Assembly: GCA_027364815.1 (NCBI GenBank)
Contig: DAHXOQ010000169.1
Span: 1 to 6,328 of the forward strand
Length of the DNA: 6,328 nt
DNA from: Acidobacteriaceae bacterium
GTDB lineage: Bacteria > Acidobacteriota > Terriglobia > Terriglobales > Acidobacteriaceae
Reading direction: 5' to 3'
Part shown: in pieces, positions 5,643 to 6,328 of the stretch
How positions within the stretch are numbered: the first letter of the stretch is position 1
Layout: each line of letters opens with the position of its first letter
Notes under the pieces: model-generated
Seen by the model: the letters and a program-made list of their open reading frames with translations, nothing else
Told to the model about the DNA's origin: nothing
Database searches by the model: none
Position numbers and translations under genes: made by a program

Positions 5643-6328
5643 CGGCGGCTTAGAAGTAATGTCGTAGACCACCCGATTGATTCCGCGCACCTCATTCACG
5701 ATTCTGTTTGAAATCCGCTTCAGAACCTCATACGGCAGCGGCGTCCAATCCGCCGTCATCCCATCCTCCGAGTGCACCGCCCTCACCGCAGCTGTGTACG
5801 CGTATGTCCGCTGGTCACCCATCACGCCCACGCTCTTCACCGGCAGCAGCACCGCAAAACTCTGCCAAATCTTGTTGTAGAGTCCCGCAGCCTTAATCTC
5901 CGCAATCACAATCTCATCGGCCTCTTGCAATATCGCCACGCGCTCCGGCGTCACCTCGCCCACAATGCGCACCGCAAGGCCCGGTCCTGGGAACGGCTGC
6001 CGTCCCAGCACGTCTTCTGGAATATTCATCTCGCGCCCAATCCGCCGCACCTCATCTTTGAACAAATCCCGCAGCGGCTCAATCAGCTTGAGCTTCATCT
6101 TCTCCGGCAATCCGCCAACATTATGATGACTTTTGATCGTCTGACTCGGCCCCTTCACGCTCGACGACTCAATCACATCCGGATACAGCGTGCCCTGCAC
6201 CAGCCAATCCACCCCGCCCGTCGCCTGCGCAATCCGCGTCGCCTCTTCATCAAAGACCGCTATAAATTCGCCGCCAATCCGCTTGCGCTTAGTCTCCGGA
6301 TCAGTCACGCCGGCCAACTGTGCTAAAA
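5622..6328 (-). CDS. guaA: GMP synthase (glutamine-hydrolysing), C-terminal part, cut by the window edge
   Basis: GMP synthase converts XMP, ATP and glutamine to GMP in the cytoplasm, the last step of guanine nucleotide synthesis. About 235 C-terminal residues are present. They cover the end of the ATP-pyrophosphatase domain (GVTDPETKRKRIGGEF, then GTLYPDVIES) and the whole C-terminal dimerisation domain. IKSHHNVGGLP is encoded at 6105-6137, PFPGPGLAVR at 5967-5996, and the family's terminal KPPGTIEWE at 5625-5651. The frame stays open to the right edge (Leu-Ala-Gln before the TTG at 6317). That TTG is therefore an internal leucine codon and not a start. The glutamine amidotransferase domain and P-loop lie outside the window. 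No frameshift or missing motif is seen. The last codons form the short sequence duplicated at 5488-5508. Confidence 0.97.
   Translation of the reverse strand, partial: LAQLAGVTDPETKRKRIGGEFIAVFDEEATRIAQATGGVDWLVQGTLYPDVIESSSVKGPSQTIKSHHNVGGLPEKMKLKLIEPLRDLFKDEVRRIGREMNIPEDVLGRQPFPGPGLAVRIVGEVTPERVAILQEADEIVIAEIKAAGLYNKIWQSFAVLLPVKSVGVMGDQRTYAYTAAVRAVHSEDGMTADWTPLPYEVLKRISNRIVNEVRGINRVVYDITSKPPGTIEWE

Noticed and set aside
6315..6317. TTG as a start codon for the guaA fragment.
   Set aside because: The frame continues to the window edge with residues matching the family, so the TTG is internal.

Overview
The window looks like chromosomal DNA of a soil bacterium. The best guess is Acidobacteriota (order Terriglobales, near Granulicella, Edaphobacter or Terriglobus). 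This rests on protein style: a secreted plant-type GH3 glycosidase, a histidine ammonia-lyase with a DAYCLRCMPQVHG segment, and a small secreted beta-rich protein of a type I associate with that phylum. No marker gene is present, so the assignment is an inference.

Layout from left to right. (1) 69-2315, minus strand: a complete secreted GH3 beta-xylosidase/beta-glucosidase-type enzyme with a signal peptide. (2) 2316-2501: a divergent intergenic region with a good sigma70-like promoter pointing right. (3) 2502-2684, plus strand: a 60-residue protein with two predicted membrane helices and a good ribosome binding site. (4) 2743-4374, minus strand: a complete histidine ammonia-lyase (hutH), convergent with the small gene. 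No other hut gene is visible. (5) 4375-4652: a divergent intergenic region with a 14-bp perfect palindrome next to a T-run. (6) 4653-5414, plus strand: a secreted protein of unknown function, followed by a 14-bp perfect stem-loop that is probably its terminator. (7) 5415-5621: an AT-rich spacer. (8) 5622 to the window edge, minus strand: the C-terminal part of GMP synthase (guaA).

The genes do not form one pathway. They are mostly single transcription units for polysaccharide breakdown, histidine breakdown and purine synthesis, plus two uncharacterised proteins at or outside the membrane.

The observation most worth checking is a second copy of the last 21 bases of guaA, including its stop codon, 134 bp downstream (19/21 identical, first 13 exact). 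The guaA 3' end is a known integration hotspot for genomic islands, so this may be an attachment-site scar or one end of an island. No integrase or other mobile gene is visible here. I found no CRISPR array, tRNA, rRNA, riboswitch or intact mobile element.
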